Shown in pieces: positions 52,760 to 62,910 of a stretch of 64,000 nucleotides of DNA. The notes under the pieces are model-generated. The model ran no database searches, had not been told where the DNA came from, and worked only from the letters and a program-made list of their open reading frames with translations. Position 1 is the first letter of the stretch. Each line of letters opens with the position of its first letter. Both the position numbers and the translations under genes were made by a program. Origin of the DNA: Synoicihabitans lomoniglobus. Lineage in GTDB: Bacteria; Verrucomicrobiota; Verrucomicrobiia; Opitutales; Opitutaceae. The stretch is taken from NCBI RefSeq assembly GCF_029023725.1, contig NZ_CP119075.1:3529501-3593500 (forward strand), given 5' to 3'.

Positions 52760-53413
52760 GTGAACGACCTTCGCCAAGCCATCATCGATACCTGCCTCGC
52801 CCTCGAAACCCGCGGGCTCAACCAAGGCACGTCCGGCAACGTTTCCGTGCGCGACGGCGCCGGGGGATTTTATCTCACGCCCAGCGGCGTGCCCTACGCC
52901 GCCATGACTCCGGCCGACATCGTCCGGGTCGATCTCGCCACCGGCGCGGTCACGGGATCGCGCAAGCCGTCGTCCGAGTTGCCGTTTCACCTCGCCATTC
53001 TGCGCGCCCGCGCCGACGCCGAAGCGGTGGTGCACACGCACAGCCATTACGCCACCGCCGTGGCCTGCCTGCGCCAAGACATCCCGGCGGTGCACTATCT
53101 CGTGGGGCTGTTTGGAGGCGCACGCATTCGCTGCGCGCCCTACGCGACGTTCGGCTCCGAAGAACTTTCAGCCAATGTCGTCGCCGCCCTGACCCAGCGC
53201 CGCGCCGCCATCATGGCCAACCATGGTCTGGTCGTGATCGGTAAGGACCTCGGTCAAGCCCTCGCGTTGACGGCCGAAGCAGAGACGCTGGCCAAACTCT
53301 ACCTGCAAACCCTCGCCGCCGGCGAACCGCACATCCTGCCCGACAACGAGATGGATCGCGTGATCGAGAAGTTTCGCGACTTCGGCTACGGCCCGATCGA
53401 ACGGAAACGGTAA
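52760..53413 (+). CDS. Class II aldolase/adducin family protein
   Basis: This 217-aa protein is the size of L-fuculose-1-phosphate aldolase. The phosphate-binding segment TSGNVSVR is at 24-31, followed by TPSGVPYAAM. The catalytic acid is Glu73 in SSELPFH. Zinc ligands are His92 and His94 in VVHTHSHY and His155 in MANHGLVVIG. Its position after mtnA supports cleavage of 5-methylthioribulose- or 5-deoxyribulose-1-phosphate to DHAP plus an aldehyde. L-fuculose-phosphate aldolase or MtnB-like dehydratase remain possible. The start at 52760 lies 7 nt after a long inverted repeat. Confidence 0.85.
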   Translation: MNDLRQAIIDTCLALETRGLNQGTSGNVSVRDGAGGFYLTPSGVPYAAMTPADIVRVDLATGAVTGSRKPSSELPFHLAILRARADAEAVVHTHSHYATAVACLRQDIPAVHYLVGLFGGARIRCAPYATFGSEELSANVVAALTQRRAAIMANHGLVVIGKDLGQALALTAEAETLAKLYLQTLAAGEPHILPDNEMDRVIEKFRDFGYGPIERKR

Positions 53414-53414
53414 C

Positions 53415-53431
53415 CGCGCCTGCAAGGCGCG
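53415..53431. terminator. Hairpin between convergent aldolase and tpsB
   Basis: CGCGCCT-gca-AGGCGCG forms a perfect 7-bp stem with a triloop in the 19-nt gap between convergent stops. No T-run; possible bidirectional terminator. Confidence 0.35.
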
Positions 53432-53432
53432 C

Positions 53433-55286
53433 TCAGAAACTGAGGTTGGCGGAGAGGTGCAGGCGGGAGTTGTCGCCGGTGTCGCTGCTGCCACTGTCGC
53501 GCAGTTGCCAGCCGTGGGAGGCCTGGAGACTGCCATGTTGCGTGAGTTGGTAACGCAGACCGACGCCCACACTGTGCAGGCTGAAGGGGCGTTCGCCTTC
53601 GAGTTTGTCCACATTCCACACCCGAGCGTAGTCGTGAAAGGCAAACAGACGCAGGGCATCACGGACCTCCAATTTCAACAGCGACTTCGCGACGGAGAAT
53701 GGAGGGAGATGCCACTCCTGGCTGAAAAAGAGGGCGTTGTCGCCCACGACTTCGCCCTGCTCGTAACCGCGCACCGAACCGCTGCCGCCCGCGCTGAATT
53801 GCTCACTGCCGAGCAGATTGCCCGCGGACATTTGGAACTCACCACGCATCGTCCATTTCGCGCCCGACAGCAGGGCGTCCAGATTGAATTCGCGGAAGAC
53901 GTCGACGCTGCCGTAGACGTAGGAGGACTGGGCCATGGCCCGCGATCCATTGAAGGCTTCGTCGTCATTCGCGCTGCTGAGTCCGCCGGGGGCCGCCGTG
54001 AGTTTGACTCCCCACGAGGTCGCGCCCCATTTGTCGGTAAACGTGCCGCGATAGGAGGCCCGGATCTGCGCGATGTGAGTGAGGTTGTCGGAGATCGGGA
54101 TGACAAAGGGCGGCACCGCAAACTCGAGGTTGTTGTCACTCACTTTGAAATCGGCACCGAATTGGAGGCTCTGCACGTAATGCTTGCCGTAGTCGGGCAG
54201 CGGCAGGTCGTAGTTGAGGCCGGCCTGCCAGCTCACACCTTCCTGGGACAAGCCGCCGTTGGGCACGCTCTCGATTTCGGAATACGCGCCGAAGAAGGTG
54301 AGGCTGTGGTTGTGCGGCAGGTCCGCCGTGTAGTTGGCGGAGAGCGCGCGGGAATGTTTGGCCTTCAGGTCGCTGGTCCATTGCAGGGTGGCGAGGTGGC
54401 CGCGACCGAAGGCGTTGCCCCAATTCACCCCGGCGTTGATGCGATCCTCCGTGGTGGTCTGCGTGCCAGTATTGCTGTAGCCGGTAAAGAAGCGCCACGG
54501 GAAGCGTTCCTTCACTTGAATGACTATGTCAGTCGTGCCGGGCCGCGCGCCCGCCTCCACTCGCGTCGCCGCGCTGCGAAAAGAGTTTTGGTTGATGCGA
54601 TCAATGCCGGCGGTGAGCGCACGTCCATCGACCGCTTCACCGGTTTTCTGTTCGAGGCGCGACAAATAACTCTGAGCCGAGAAATGTTTGCTGCCCTCCA
54701 CCCGCACCTCTCCCACCACGCTCTCAATCACCACAATTTGCAGGTAACCCTCCGTGATGTCTTGGGGCGGCAGGATCACCGACGAGAAGGCGCGACCGGA
54801 CTGCGCCAGTAACAGACGAATGGCGTCGCGCAGCCGATTCAGCGACTCCATCGAAGCAGGACGGCCCAGCACCAACTGCAAGAGCTCGTGGCCCGACCGG
54901 TGGTCGAGGCTGGGAACGCCATCGATTTGAATCGGGTCAACCCTTGCCGCGGATGCGGACTCCAAGCGGGAGGGATCGGCGATGACGCGGACGCCCTTGA
55001 GTTCGTCGATAATGATTGCTTCTCCCGGTTGCGCCAAAAACCCGGCGGCAGGATCGACGGAGGCGTTTGCTCCGATCGATGTCGCCATCGGATCGGCCGC
55101 GGGTTCGACCAAGGACGGCACCGGTTGCGGCATCACTTCGTTGAGATTTTGCGCTGCGACCGGCAGGCCGAACCCGGCCAACGCACTCACGAGGATGACC
55201 AGCTTTCTCCGGGTCGGTTGATCAACCGCCGGAGCGATGCAGGAGGAAGTTTCCGTGGGCATGGAATTCATGGGCAGAAGGTTCAT
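53433..55286 (-). CDS. Two-partner secretion transporter (TpsB, ShlB/FhaC family)
   Basis: This 617-aa protein has a signal peptide after a basic patch (RRKLVILVSALAGFGLPVAAQ). A POTRA region follows (about 130-290), with GRAFSSVILPPQDITEGYLQIVVIES, then a 16-strand barrel. V-R-G-Y in GSVRGYEQGEVVGDN at about 503-508 is the conserved motif of the constriction loop in FhaC. The barrel ends HLSANLSF with terminal Phe. It would export the TpsA protein across the outer membrane. It lies 20 nt downstream of tpsA, so the pair is co-transcribed. Confidence 0.9.
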   Translation of the reverse strand: MNLLPMNSMPTETSSCIAPAVDQPTRRKLVILVSALAGFGLPVAAQNLNEVMPQPVPSLVEPAADPMATSIGANASVDPAAGFLAQPGEAIIIDELKGVRVIADPSRLESASAARVDPIQIDGVPSLDHRSGHELLQLVLGRPASMESLNRLRDAIRLLLAQSGRAFSSVILPPQDITEGYLQIVVIESVVGEVRVEGSKHFSAQSYLSRLEQKTGEAVDGRALTAGIDRINQNSFRSAATRVEAGARPGTTDIVIQVKERFPWRFFTGYSNTGTQTTTEDRINAGVNWGNAFGRGHLATLQWTSDLKAKHSRALSANYTADLPHNHSLTFFGAYSEIESVPNGGLSQEGVSWQAGLNYDLPLPDYGKHYVQSLQFGADFKVSDNNLEFAVPPFVIPISDNLTHIAQIRASYRGTFTDKWGATSWGVKLTAAPGGLSSANDDEAFNGSRAMAQSSYVYGSVDVFREFNLDALLSGAKWTMRGEFQMSAGNLLGSEQFSAGGSGSVRGYEQGEVVGDNALFFSQEWHLPPFSVAKSLLKLEVRDALRLFAFHDYARVWNVDKLEGERPFSLHSVGVGLRYQLTQHGSLQASHGWQLRDSGSSDTGDNSRLHLSANLSF

Positions 55287-55306
55287 GGAATGGTTCTCCG
55301 GGGCGG

Positions 55307-58300
55307 TTATCCGCCGATCAGCATTTCTTCCAGCGACTCGACCAGCAGCGTCTTCTGAAGATGTTTCACCATATCCTCGGGTTTGGGATCGGTCCCGATG
55401 ATGTCTTCGGTTTCGGGACTGAGATCTATCGTGGAGAGATCGACCGGTGCGCTCAGCGTGCTGACCATGCTGTTGTAAATCGTCTTCTGCTCCTCGTTCT
55501 GCACGATGGTGATGGTGCCGGCGATCGCGACGGCCACGGCCACCGTCACGAAGGCAAACGCGCCACCACCGGCCACCGTCATTCCCTTGGAAGCGAAAGA
55601 ACTGCCTCCCTTCACCACGTAGGGAAAGAGAGCCTTGCCGACAGCCGCCGCATTGAGCCCGACTGTCCCCGCCGCGGCCCCACCGGCCGCGGCGCCGGAG
55701 CCCAGGCTGGTCAGCACGCTGGTGTCGGCATTGGTATCATAACGGGCCATCTTGGCTTCCAACGCAGAGAAGCTCGATTCCTTCAAAAACTCTCCGTAAG
55801 GCGGCTCCATGTTCACGAAGTCGTGCACGCTCGACATCGAGGAACCGGCTCCTGCTCCCTCCGGCCCTCCATAATCCTCGCCGCGATCGATCGCTGCCTT
55901 GGCTTGCGCCGACACGTTTTTCAGCTCGGTCAGCTCGGCAATGAAACCGTTGATCTGGTCGTCGATGAACGCGCGGGGTCGATCTCCGTCCCCCGCCGCA
56001 GACCACCTTTCGAGCAGGGCGAGCGACGACGTGTTATCGCCATCCAGGATGGAGTTTTGCAGCTCTTCCAGAATCTCAATCTCCGCCGCGGTGAGATTGT
56101 CTATCTCGTAGTGGAGAAAGTCCTTGGCCGCCACCGCCGCGCGGGTCTCGATCGTGCGAGCCGTATCGCGGGCTCCATAGTAGGCGCGGCTGGCGTTGGG
56201 CGTGGCCTCAAACTGACGCTCTTTTTCATACAGGGTATTGGCAAACTCCTGCTGTTTTTTCTGCACTTTATACGCGACGACCGCCGCCAACCGATTCTGG
56301 GCGTCGGTGCGCTCCGCGGCGGGAATGTTTTGCAAGTCCCCGAGATAGGCCACCAACGCTCCACCCATGAGGCCGCGTTTCGCGGGATTGGTTCTGATGT
56401 CCGACAACCACGCCCGGATGACGGCACGATCAAGCGGCGTCACGACATTGGCGCTGCCGAAAATCGAATAATAAAGGCTGTCTTCGCCCCGCTCCAACCA
56501 GCCGCCACCGGTCAAAAAGCTTTCCAACATATCCACGGTCATGTCGGGGAAGCCGGCGAAGGTGATGCCGAGATTGTCGGCGAAGTCGTCCATGCTGAAA
56601 ATCTCGATGGTCTGATCCATTTGCTCATATTCCAGGGCGAGCTTGATTCGCTCTTCCAACTGGGTGCGGTTGCGCATGGTGAGCACGCCGTTGTTTACCG
56701 CCGTGACAACGTAGTTGGGGTTGGCTCCCAGGTAGCCGCCGCGCACGGTAATCGCTCGCGTGACGCGCGTCTCGTCGGTGCCCACCGTCGTGGTGGGGAT
56801 AAAGATTTCACCGCTGTTATCGATGGAAGTGTCGATGGCGATTTCACCGATTTGCACGGCGACGACTTCGACTTCAACGGTCTCGCCCTCCTCGCCGGAA
56901 GCGGCCGCGGTCACCGGGGCGACAAACTCGGCCACGGTGGCATCATCGACGACCACTCCGGCCAAGGGCGCGGTGCCGCTGACAAACGCGGCGAGCGACG
57001 GCGCGGTGTAGTTGTTCAAATCCACCGCGACTCCGACCGGCGTGCCCGAGGGACTTTCCGACACGAAATATTCGAGATCCGGAAACTGACTCGCCGCGGA
57101 TTGACCCTGGGCGAAGTTGCCACCGGAGACGGAGAAATCGGCATCCGAGAAGTCCACCACGTCTTCGAGCACCACATCGGGCGACACCTCGTAGGTGGTG
57201 TTGCCGATGTGCAGGGTCACCGCGCGGGGGAAGATCGAGAGGATGCCCGGCGTGTAGGCTTGCAGGTGATAAAGCGACGTATCGATGGCCGAGCTCGGCG
57301 ACGAAATGAGGTAGTGACCGGCATCCGACGTGGCGTTGGTGGTCGCGATGGTGCGCAGATCGAGGAAGGTGCTGGCGTCGACAAAGTCGGGCAGCCCATG
57401 ACCACCATAGGTCGCGGTGAAGGTCGGGTTGGCGTCGCCGTAGTAACGAGCGACATTGGCAATCTCCACGGTGAGCAAGCGCGGGGTGATGGTGATGTTG
57501 CCCGATCCCAGCGTGCCCACGGTGTAGTTGGAATTGATGATCTCGGCTTGAACCGCGTAGTTGCCGGGAACGGTTTGTTCGTCGGGACCGATGAAGCGGA
57601 CGACTTCGTCGACGGTGTTGAAGGCCGGCTGGATATTGGAGTCGCCCACGAGCGTGAACTCCGGGTTGGCGTCACCATAAAGACGCTCGACGGAGGCAAT
57701 ATTCACATTGATCGGACGCGGGTTGATCACCAGCGAACTGGTCACCGAATTGAGCAGGTAGTTGGCGCTCAACAAGCCGACCGTCGAGGTGGCCGAGAGG
57801 TCGTAGGTGCCGACGTCAAAGCTGGGATCAATCGTGGTCGAGTAGCGCAGGTTGAGGATGTCGTCGGGCTGATCCCCGTTGACGAAATTTCCGGTGAGGG
57901 TGAACGCGGCAGCGTCGGGGTTGGCATCGCCAAATACGCGGGTGCCGGTGGCCACCAGATCGAGCAGATGCGGGGTGACGTAAATGTCACCGCGAAGTCC
58001 ATCGAGCACGTAATTCGAATCGAGCACCGTGGCGCCGAAAGCGTATTGGCCGACGTCGGTGGCAAAGTTGGTTGGGTTGGTCACGAGCACGGCACCGTCA
58101 CGATCGGATTCAAATTTGAGACCACCCAGAAGATAGGTCGGTGCGGCGGGATTATCGGCACCGTAGGTTCGTGAGAGCGTGTCGACCGTGACCGAGAGCG
58201 GAGCGGGATTGATGGTGAGCGTGCCGCCGTTGATGTTTACCTCATAGTTGGGGTTCACCGTGGTCGCGCTATAGAAGTAGTTACCCACGTCGGAAGTCAC

Positions 58301-61300
58301 GGTGGCATCGGTGACGACGGTCAGACCAAGCGTTTCAATCGTATCGCTGAGCTTGAACCCGGTGGCGATGCCAGCAGTCGGCGTGGGATTGGCGTCACCG
58401 TAGAGACGAGCGGTGTTGCCGAGATCGAGCAACAACGGGGCGGGCGTGATGTTCAGTTTCCCCGGGACGTAGGTGATCGCGTAGTTGCGGTTGGCATTGG
58501 AGGTGACGTTGAGACCATAGCCGGTGGAGAGCACGTTGGACGAGGCCGTGGCCGGCGTCGTGATGCTCAGGCCGGTGATGACTGCGGTGGTGTCGAAACT
58601 GGCGAGGTTGTCGAAGGAAGCGGTGAAAGTCGGGTTGGCTTCGCCGTATTCACGGCTGAAGTCATGGGCGGTGATGGTCAGCAGACGCGGCGTGACGTTC
58701 ATCACGCCGTTACCGAAGGTGATGTCATAGTTGCCCGCCGAGCCGGAAAGAACCGCGACCGTGTGACTGCCCACGTTCGCAAAGGGCGCCGGCCCCTGAA
58801 AGTTAAGCCCGGAAACCACGGCGGCCGTGTCGCCATTGACCAGTCCCGTCGCCGTGATGGTGAAGTCCGGATTCGCGTCGCCGTAAACACGCGAAGAGAG
58901 CGTCGGCACGATGAAGAGCGGTGCCTTGTTCACGGTGAGCGTGGCGGGCACGAAATTAAGGGTATAATTCGAACTCACCAGCGCGCCCGTCGGTGTGATC
59001 GCGTAGGTGCCGGTGCCGGACGCGGCCGTCGCCGTGGTCGTGATCGCGGAGGCGTCGACGACATCGGCGAGTGTATCCGTCAACTTGAGACCGGATGCCG
59101 TGCTGGAGAAGGTGGGGTTGTCCGCACCGTAAAGACGCGTGGCGTTGTTGGCCGTGACCGTGAGGGTGGCGGGGTCGACAGTGAGCGTGCCGTCGACATA
59201 GGTGTAGACGTAGTTGGAGTTGGTCGCGCCTCCCGGGGTGATCGCATAGGTTCCGGCGTTGGACGTGGCGGTGGCGGTGGTGCCGACCGTGATGTCGTCG
59301 AACGCACCGAGACTGGCGTTGGTGGTTCCAGCGGGATTGGTGCCCGACGACGTGTAGGCCAAGGTCGGGTTGGCGTCGCCGTAGGTGCGGGAGGTGCTGG
59401 TCGCAGTGATGGTGAGCGGTCGCGGATTGATGGTGAAGGTCGCCGGCACGAAGGTGATCGCGTAGTTGTTGGCGAGACTGGTGCTGGTGCTGAAGGATGG
59501 CGTGAGCGCGTAGGTGCCGACGGGCGTCAATTGCACGGTGCCGGTGGTGACCTGCAACGTCCCGAGGTCGGCGAGGCCATCGTCGAGCACGAGTCCCGCA
59601 TTGGTCGCCGTGAAGGTCGGATCGGCATCGGCGTAGATCTTGGCCGCATCCACCGCGGTGACGGTGAGCGGAGCCCGGTCCACGGTCAGCGTTCCGTTCT
59701 GCGTGGTGATGGCGTAGTTGGGATTGCTGCCGGTTGCCGTCGTGATCGCGTAGGTGCCGGCGTCGGAACCCTGGGTCGCGCTCGTGGTATAGGTGAGACC
59801 CACGATGTCGGCCGCGGTGTGAAACGAAGCCAGGCCTGTGAGCACGCCGCTGAAGTCGGGATTGTTCGCGCCGTAAATCCGGCTGGCATTGGCGGCCGCG
59901 ATGGTCAGAGGGCGGGTGTTGATCGTCAGCACGCCATCGATCAGATTGAAGCTGAGTCCGTCCAACGCATCGACGGAGGGCGTGATCGCAACAGTGCCCA
60001 CACCGGATTCCACCGTCGCCGTCGTCGTGTAGGTCAAGTTGGTGAGCAGATCCAAATCGAATCCGTCGGGTGCGGTGACGACGCCGGTAAAGGTGGGGTT
60101 GGGATCGCCAAACAACCGGGCAAAATCGTCAGCCCGAATCGTGATGGTCGAGCTGCCGATCGTGAGCACCCCGGCGGTGAACGTGATGGCGTAGTTCGAA
60201 TTGGCCGCGCCGAAGGGCGTGATGGGGTAAGTGCCATCGGGCGAACTCGTCGCGGCCGTGGTGGTGAAATCAAGATTGGTAAACGAAGCCGCGGTGTCGC
60301 CGTTGACCAACCCGGTGAAAGTCGCGGTGAAATCGGGGTTGGCCACGCCGAAAGAGCGGCTCTGGTCGTCGGCCCGAATCGTGAGCAGCGCGGGGTTAAT
60401 GGTCAGGGTGCCGGGAGCGAAGGCGAGTTGGTAGCCGTAGTCCGACGCCACGACGGTGTTGGCCGCGATCGAAATGACCGCCGTGCCGGCGTCATCGCTC
60501 GCCTGCGCCGCGGTCGACAGGCTGGGGGTGCCGGAGAAGGCCTGCGCGGCGGTGTCGCCGCCCACCAAACCGGAGGTCGTGAATGTGAGGTCGGGGTTGT
60601 CGCTGCCGTAGGCGCGACTGAGGTCGGCGGCCGTGAACGTGATCGTGGGCGCGAGGCTGTAGAGGATGCGGTTGCCCGTTTGCGAGATCGTGCCGGGGGC
60701 GTTGCCTGCGAGGGTTTTGTTGTAGACCGGGGTGAAGGCCAGGCCGTCGAGCGTGGTGTCGTCGGGGTTGTCCGAATAAACGAGGGTGCGACCGGAGTCG
60801 CGGTTCACGAATACATCGGCACCGGCCTGGTTGATGAAAGAACCACCGGTGGAGGCCAGGACAATATCGGTATTTGAGGCGGTGAGTTTGCTACCGGCGG
60901 CCAGCGTTAAATCACCTGGCGTCGTGATCTGGATGGTCTCGTCGAACCCGACCCCGAACGTGGCGGAAATCGTGAGATCCCCTTCGCCGTCGACAATCGT
61001 AACGGAACCGTCCCGTATTTCGGTCCTACTCGCATCCGAGGTCGTGAAGGTGCCAATTTCGTTCGCGGCATTGGCGATCGTGATGTCGCCCTCCACCCCT
61101 TCCTCGTTAAGTGCGAGGTCGAGTGTCGTGGTTTTGAGGATACCATGGAATGCCACGTCTCCGATCCGACGCTCATCAACGCCGTTGCCCGGGAAGGCGG
61201 GATTGGCATCGGGATTCGCGCGAATCGTGACGGTGCCCGCCGTGACAGTGGCGTCTGCATGCACGGTGAGATTTCCGGTCATCGGCTCATAGGAGCCGTT

Positions 61301-62761
61301 GGGGCCAAGGGCGAAGTCCACCGTGCCGTTCGTGCCGCCGTCGAGGTCGGCATTGACGGTGATGTTGTCACCGGCTTTCAGCGTCAGGGAATTGCCGCTG
61401 GTCCAGGCAACCGCATCGTTGACGGTGATGTCGCCGTAGGTGTCGGTGCCGTTGCTGAAGGTGGACGCCTCGATCGTGACGTTGGCGGTCGCGAGGTTGG
61501 TTTCGAGGACCGCGGTATTGAAAATGCCATTAGGCTGATCATCGCCCGCGCTGCTGATGATCGCCTCCGCAGGATCGAGCAGGAGCATACCGGTCGAACC
61601 GTGGTCGGCGGTGAGGTCGGCCAAGCCGGTGTAGTTGAGCGTATGTTTGCCCGAGACTTCGGCAAAGGCACCGTCCCCACCCTGCTCTCCCGCACGGCCG
61701 TCAATGCGCCCGGCAAAGTCGGTTTGTTGGTCGGCCCAGACGATGGCGCGACCACCGTCGGCATTGGTGGACGAGGCGGCGACGTCGATCACGGCGGCGG
61801 CGCCGACCGTGGTGTAGAGCGCGTTGGCAACGGCCTCGTTGCCGCCACGGTAGTCGCCTCCGATGAGCACTTCGCCGCCGCTGCCATCGGCGTCGTGCGC
61901 GGAGATGGAGCCGTCCACCTTGATCGAGCCTGCGTCGGCGGTGAGCAGCACGCGACCGTCCTTATGCTCCACCCCGGTCGCGCGAACATAACCCGTTTGG
62001 TTGATGGCGAGCTCATAGATGTTTCCGCCGGCGGCTTTGAGTTCGGCTTGGGCGGCTTCGATCACGCCCGCGTTTTCAACACCGATGTCGGTGGGGACGG
62101 AGCCAAGGCTCGTTTTGACCAAAATGCGTTGATCGCCTTCTGGGCTGAGCATCACTTCGTTGCCGGCGGCGAGCGCGGCGACGCCGTTGGCGGCCTCGAT
62201 CGTGCCAGCGTTGACGACCTTGTAGGCGATGAGGATCGCATCGCCGTTGGCGGCGGTGATGGTGCCGAGATTGAGCACGCTGTTGGTGGAGTCGCCGGCG
62301 AACGTGAGGTCGCCGCCGTTAAGAAAGTCTTCGTCGGCCACATCGAGGGCGGAGGCGACGAACTCCATGGCGTTGACCGAGGCTCCCCGGCCCACCACGA
62401 CACCGTTGGGGTTGATGAGCAGGACGCGGCCGTTGGCGTTGAGCTGGCCGAGCAGCTCGGACGGGTTGGCTCCGAGCACACGGTTGAGCAGGGCTGCATC
62501 GGGCCCGAGTTGGTGGATGTTGACGATCTCGCCGACACCTATGGAGAAGTCCGCCCAGTTGACGATGGCGACATCACTCGTCTGCGCGAGGTCGAGGGTG
62601 TCGGCGTCAAAGTCAAACGACACATCGCCGGCCACAATCTGGCCGCCTTCGGGCAGCGCGATGGCGTGCGGTGGCAGCACCACCACCGGTGCCAATGCAA
62701 ACAGCATCAGAATTTGTCGGGCCAGGGAGATCTCGCAACGGGAGGACGTTTTTCCGCTCAT
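55307..62761 (-). CDS. Giant TpsA exoprotein with 14 MBG repeats
   Basis: This protein of about 2,484 aa starts at the ATG at 62761. It has a signal (QILMLFALAPVVVLPPHAIAL) and an N-terminal TPS secretion domain with NWADFSIG, NRVLGANPSELLG and LINPNGVVVG (N-P-N-G). A beta-helix-like region follows to about residue 700. Then come 14 MBG-type repeats of about 80 residues (about 700-1850), each marked by Y-G-x-x-N-P or a close form (YGSDNP, FGVANP, YGDANP, YGANNP). The last 450 residues differ: helical, charged (LEERIKLALEYEQMDQ...), with a Gly/Ala-rich hydrophobic stretch at about 2342-2420 ending AFVTVAVAVAIAGTITIV. It is probably a large surface adhesin or effector carrier. Open frames to 62869 extend the start without support. 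Confidence 0.88.
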   Translation of the reverse strand: MSGKTSSRCEISLARQILMLFALAPVVVLPPHAIALPEGGQIVAGDVSFDFDADTLDLAQTSDVAIVNWADFSIGVGEIVNIHQLGPDAALLNRVLGANPSELLGQLNANGRVLLINPNGVVVGRGASVNAMEFVASALDVADEDFLNGGDLTFAGDSTNSVLNLGTITAANGDAILIAYKVVNAGTIEAANGVAALAAGNEVMLSPEGDQRILVKTSLGSVPTDIGVENAGVIEAAQAELKAAGGNIYELAINQTGYVRATGVEHKDGRVLLTADAGSIKVDGSISAHDADGSGGEVLIGGDYRGGNEAVANALYTTVGAAAVIDVAASSTNADGGRAIVWADQQTDFAGRIDGRAGEQGGDGAFAEVSGKHTLNYTGLADLTADHGSTGMLLLDPAEAIISSAGDDQPNGIFNTAVLETNLATANVTIEASTFSNGTDTYGDITVNDAVAWTSGNSLTLKAGDNITVNADLDGGTNGTVDFALGPNGSYEPMTGNLTVHADATVTAGTVTIRANPDANPAFPGNGVDERRIGDVAFHGILKTTTLDLALNEEGVEGDITIANAANEIGTFTTSDASRTEIRDGSVTIVDGEGDLTISATFGVGFDETIQITTPGDLTLAAGSKLTASNTDIVLASTGGSFINQAGADVFVNRDSGRTLVYSDNPDDTTLDGLAFTPVYNKTLAGNAPGTISQTGNRILYSLAPTITFTAADLSRAYGSDNPDLTFTTSGLVGGDTAAQAFSGTPSLSTAAQASDDAGTAVISIAANTVVASDYGYQLAFAPGTLTINPALLTIRADDQSRSFGVANPDFTATFTGLVNGDTAASFTNLDFTTTAATSSPDGTYPITPFGAANSNYAITFTAGVLTIGSSTITIRADDFARLFGDPNPTFTGVVTAPDGFDLDLLTNLTYTTTATVESGVGTVAITPSVDALDGLSFNLIDGVLTINTRPLTIAAANASRIYGANNPDFSGVLTGLASFHTAADIVGLTYTTSATQGSDAGTYAITTATGSNPNYAITTQNGTLTVDRAPLTVTAVDAAKIYADADPTFTATNAGLVLDDGLADLGTLQVTTGTVQLTPVGTYALTPSFSTSTSLANNYAITFVPATFTINPRPLTITATSTSRTYGDANPTLAYTSSGTNPAGTTNASLGAFDDITVGTTATATSNAGTYAITPGGATNSNYVYTYVDGTLTVDPATLTVTANNATRLYGADNPTFSSTASGLKLTDTLADVVDASAITTTATAASGTGTYAITPTGALVSSNYTLNFVPATLTVNKAPLFIVPTLSSRVYGDANPDFTITATGLVNGDTAAVVSGLNFQGPAPFANVGSHTVAVLSGSAGNYDITFGNGVMNVTPRLLTITAHDFSREYGEANPTFTASFDNLASFDTTAVITGLSITTPATASSNVLSTGYGLNVTSNANRNYAITYVPGKLNITPAPLLLDLGNTARLYGDANPTPTAGIATGFKLSDTIETLGLTVVTDATVTSDVGNYFYSATTVNPNYEVNINGGTLTINPAPLSVTVDTLSRTYGADNPAAPTYLLGGLKFESDRDGAVLVTNPTNFATDVGQYAFGATVLDSNYVLDGLRGDIYVTPHLLDLVATGTRVFGDANPDAAAFTLTGNFVNGDQPDDILNLRYSTTIDPSFDVGTYDLSATSTVGLLSANYLLNSVTSSLVINPRPINVNIASVERLYGDANPEFTLVGDSNIQPAFNTVDEVVRFIGPDEQTVPGNYAVQAEIINSNYTVGTLGSGNITITPRLLTVEIANVARYYGDANPTFTATYGGHGLPDFVDASTFLDLRTIATTNATSDAGHYLISSPSSAIDTSLYHLQAYTPGILSIFPRAVTLHIGNTTYEVSPDVVLEDVVDFSDADFSVSGGNFAQGQSAASQFPDLEYFVSESPSGTPVGVAVDLNNYTAPSLAAFVSGTAPLAGVVVDDATVAEFVAPVTAAASGEEGETVEVEVVAVQIGEIAIDTSIDNSGEIFIPTTTVGTDETRVTRAITVRGGYLGANPNYVVTAVNNGVLTMRNRTQLEERIKLALEYEQMDQTIEIFSMDDFADNLGITFAGFPDMTVDMLESFLTGGGWLERGEDSLYYSIFGSANVVTPLDRAVIRAWLSDIRTNPAKRGLMGGALVAYLGDLQNIPAAERTDAQNRLAAVVAYKVQKKQQEFANTLYEKERQFEATPNASRAYYGARDTARTIETRAAVAAKDFLHYEIDNLTAAEIEILEELQNSILDGDNTSSLALLERWSAAGDGDRPRAFIDDQINGFIAELTELKNVSAQAKAAIDRGEDYGGPEGAGAGSSMSSVHDFVNMEPPYGEFLKESSFSALEAKMARYDTNADTSVLTSLGSGAAAGGAAAGTVGLNAAAVGKALFPYVVKGGSSFASKGMTVAGGGAFAFVTVAVAVAIAGTITIVQNEEQKTIYNSMVSTLSAPVDLSTIDLSPETEDIIGTDPKPEDMVKHLQKTLLVESLEEMLIGG

Positions 62762-62910
62762 GTTGGACCTAGCATAGAGGTGATCGGTTTTTTCGGGTAT
62801 TCGCCTTTCGCCGAAGAAAGATGATCCGGGGTTGAGGCGGGGGAATGACCCTGCCCAACTCGGTGCCACGCCAACCCTTTGGGGACCGATGGCGTTGTCC
62901 TTCTTTCGTT

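Noticed and set aside
55361..60877. Two long plus-strand open frames (about 937 and 737 residues) antisense to tpsA
   Set aside because: They lie wholly inside the MBG-repeat gene on the other strand and show only repeat-driven low-complexity sequence (G, R, V, D).
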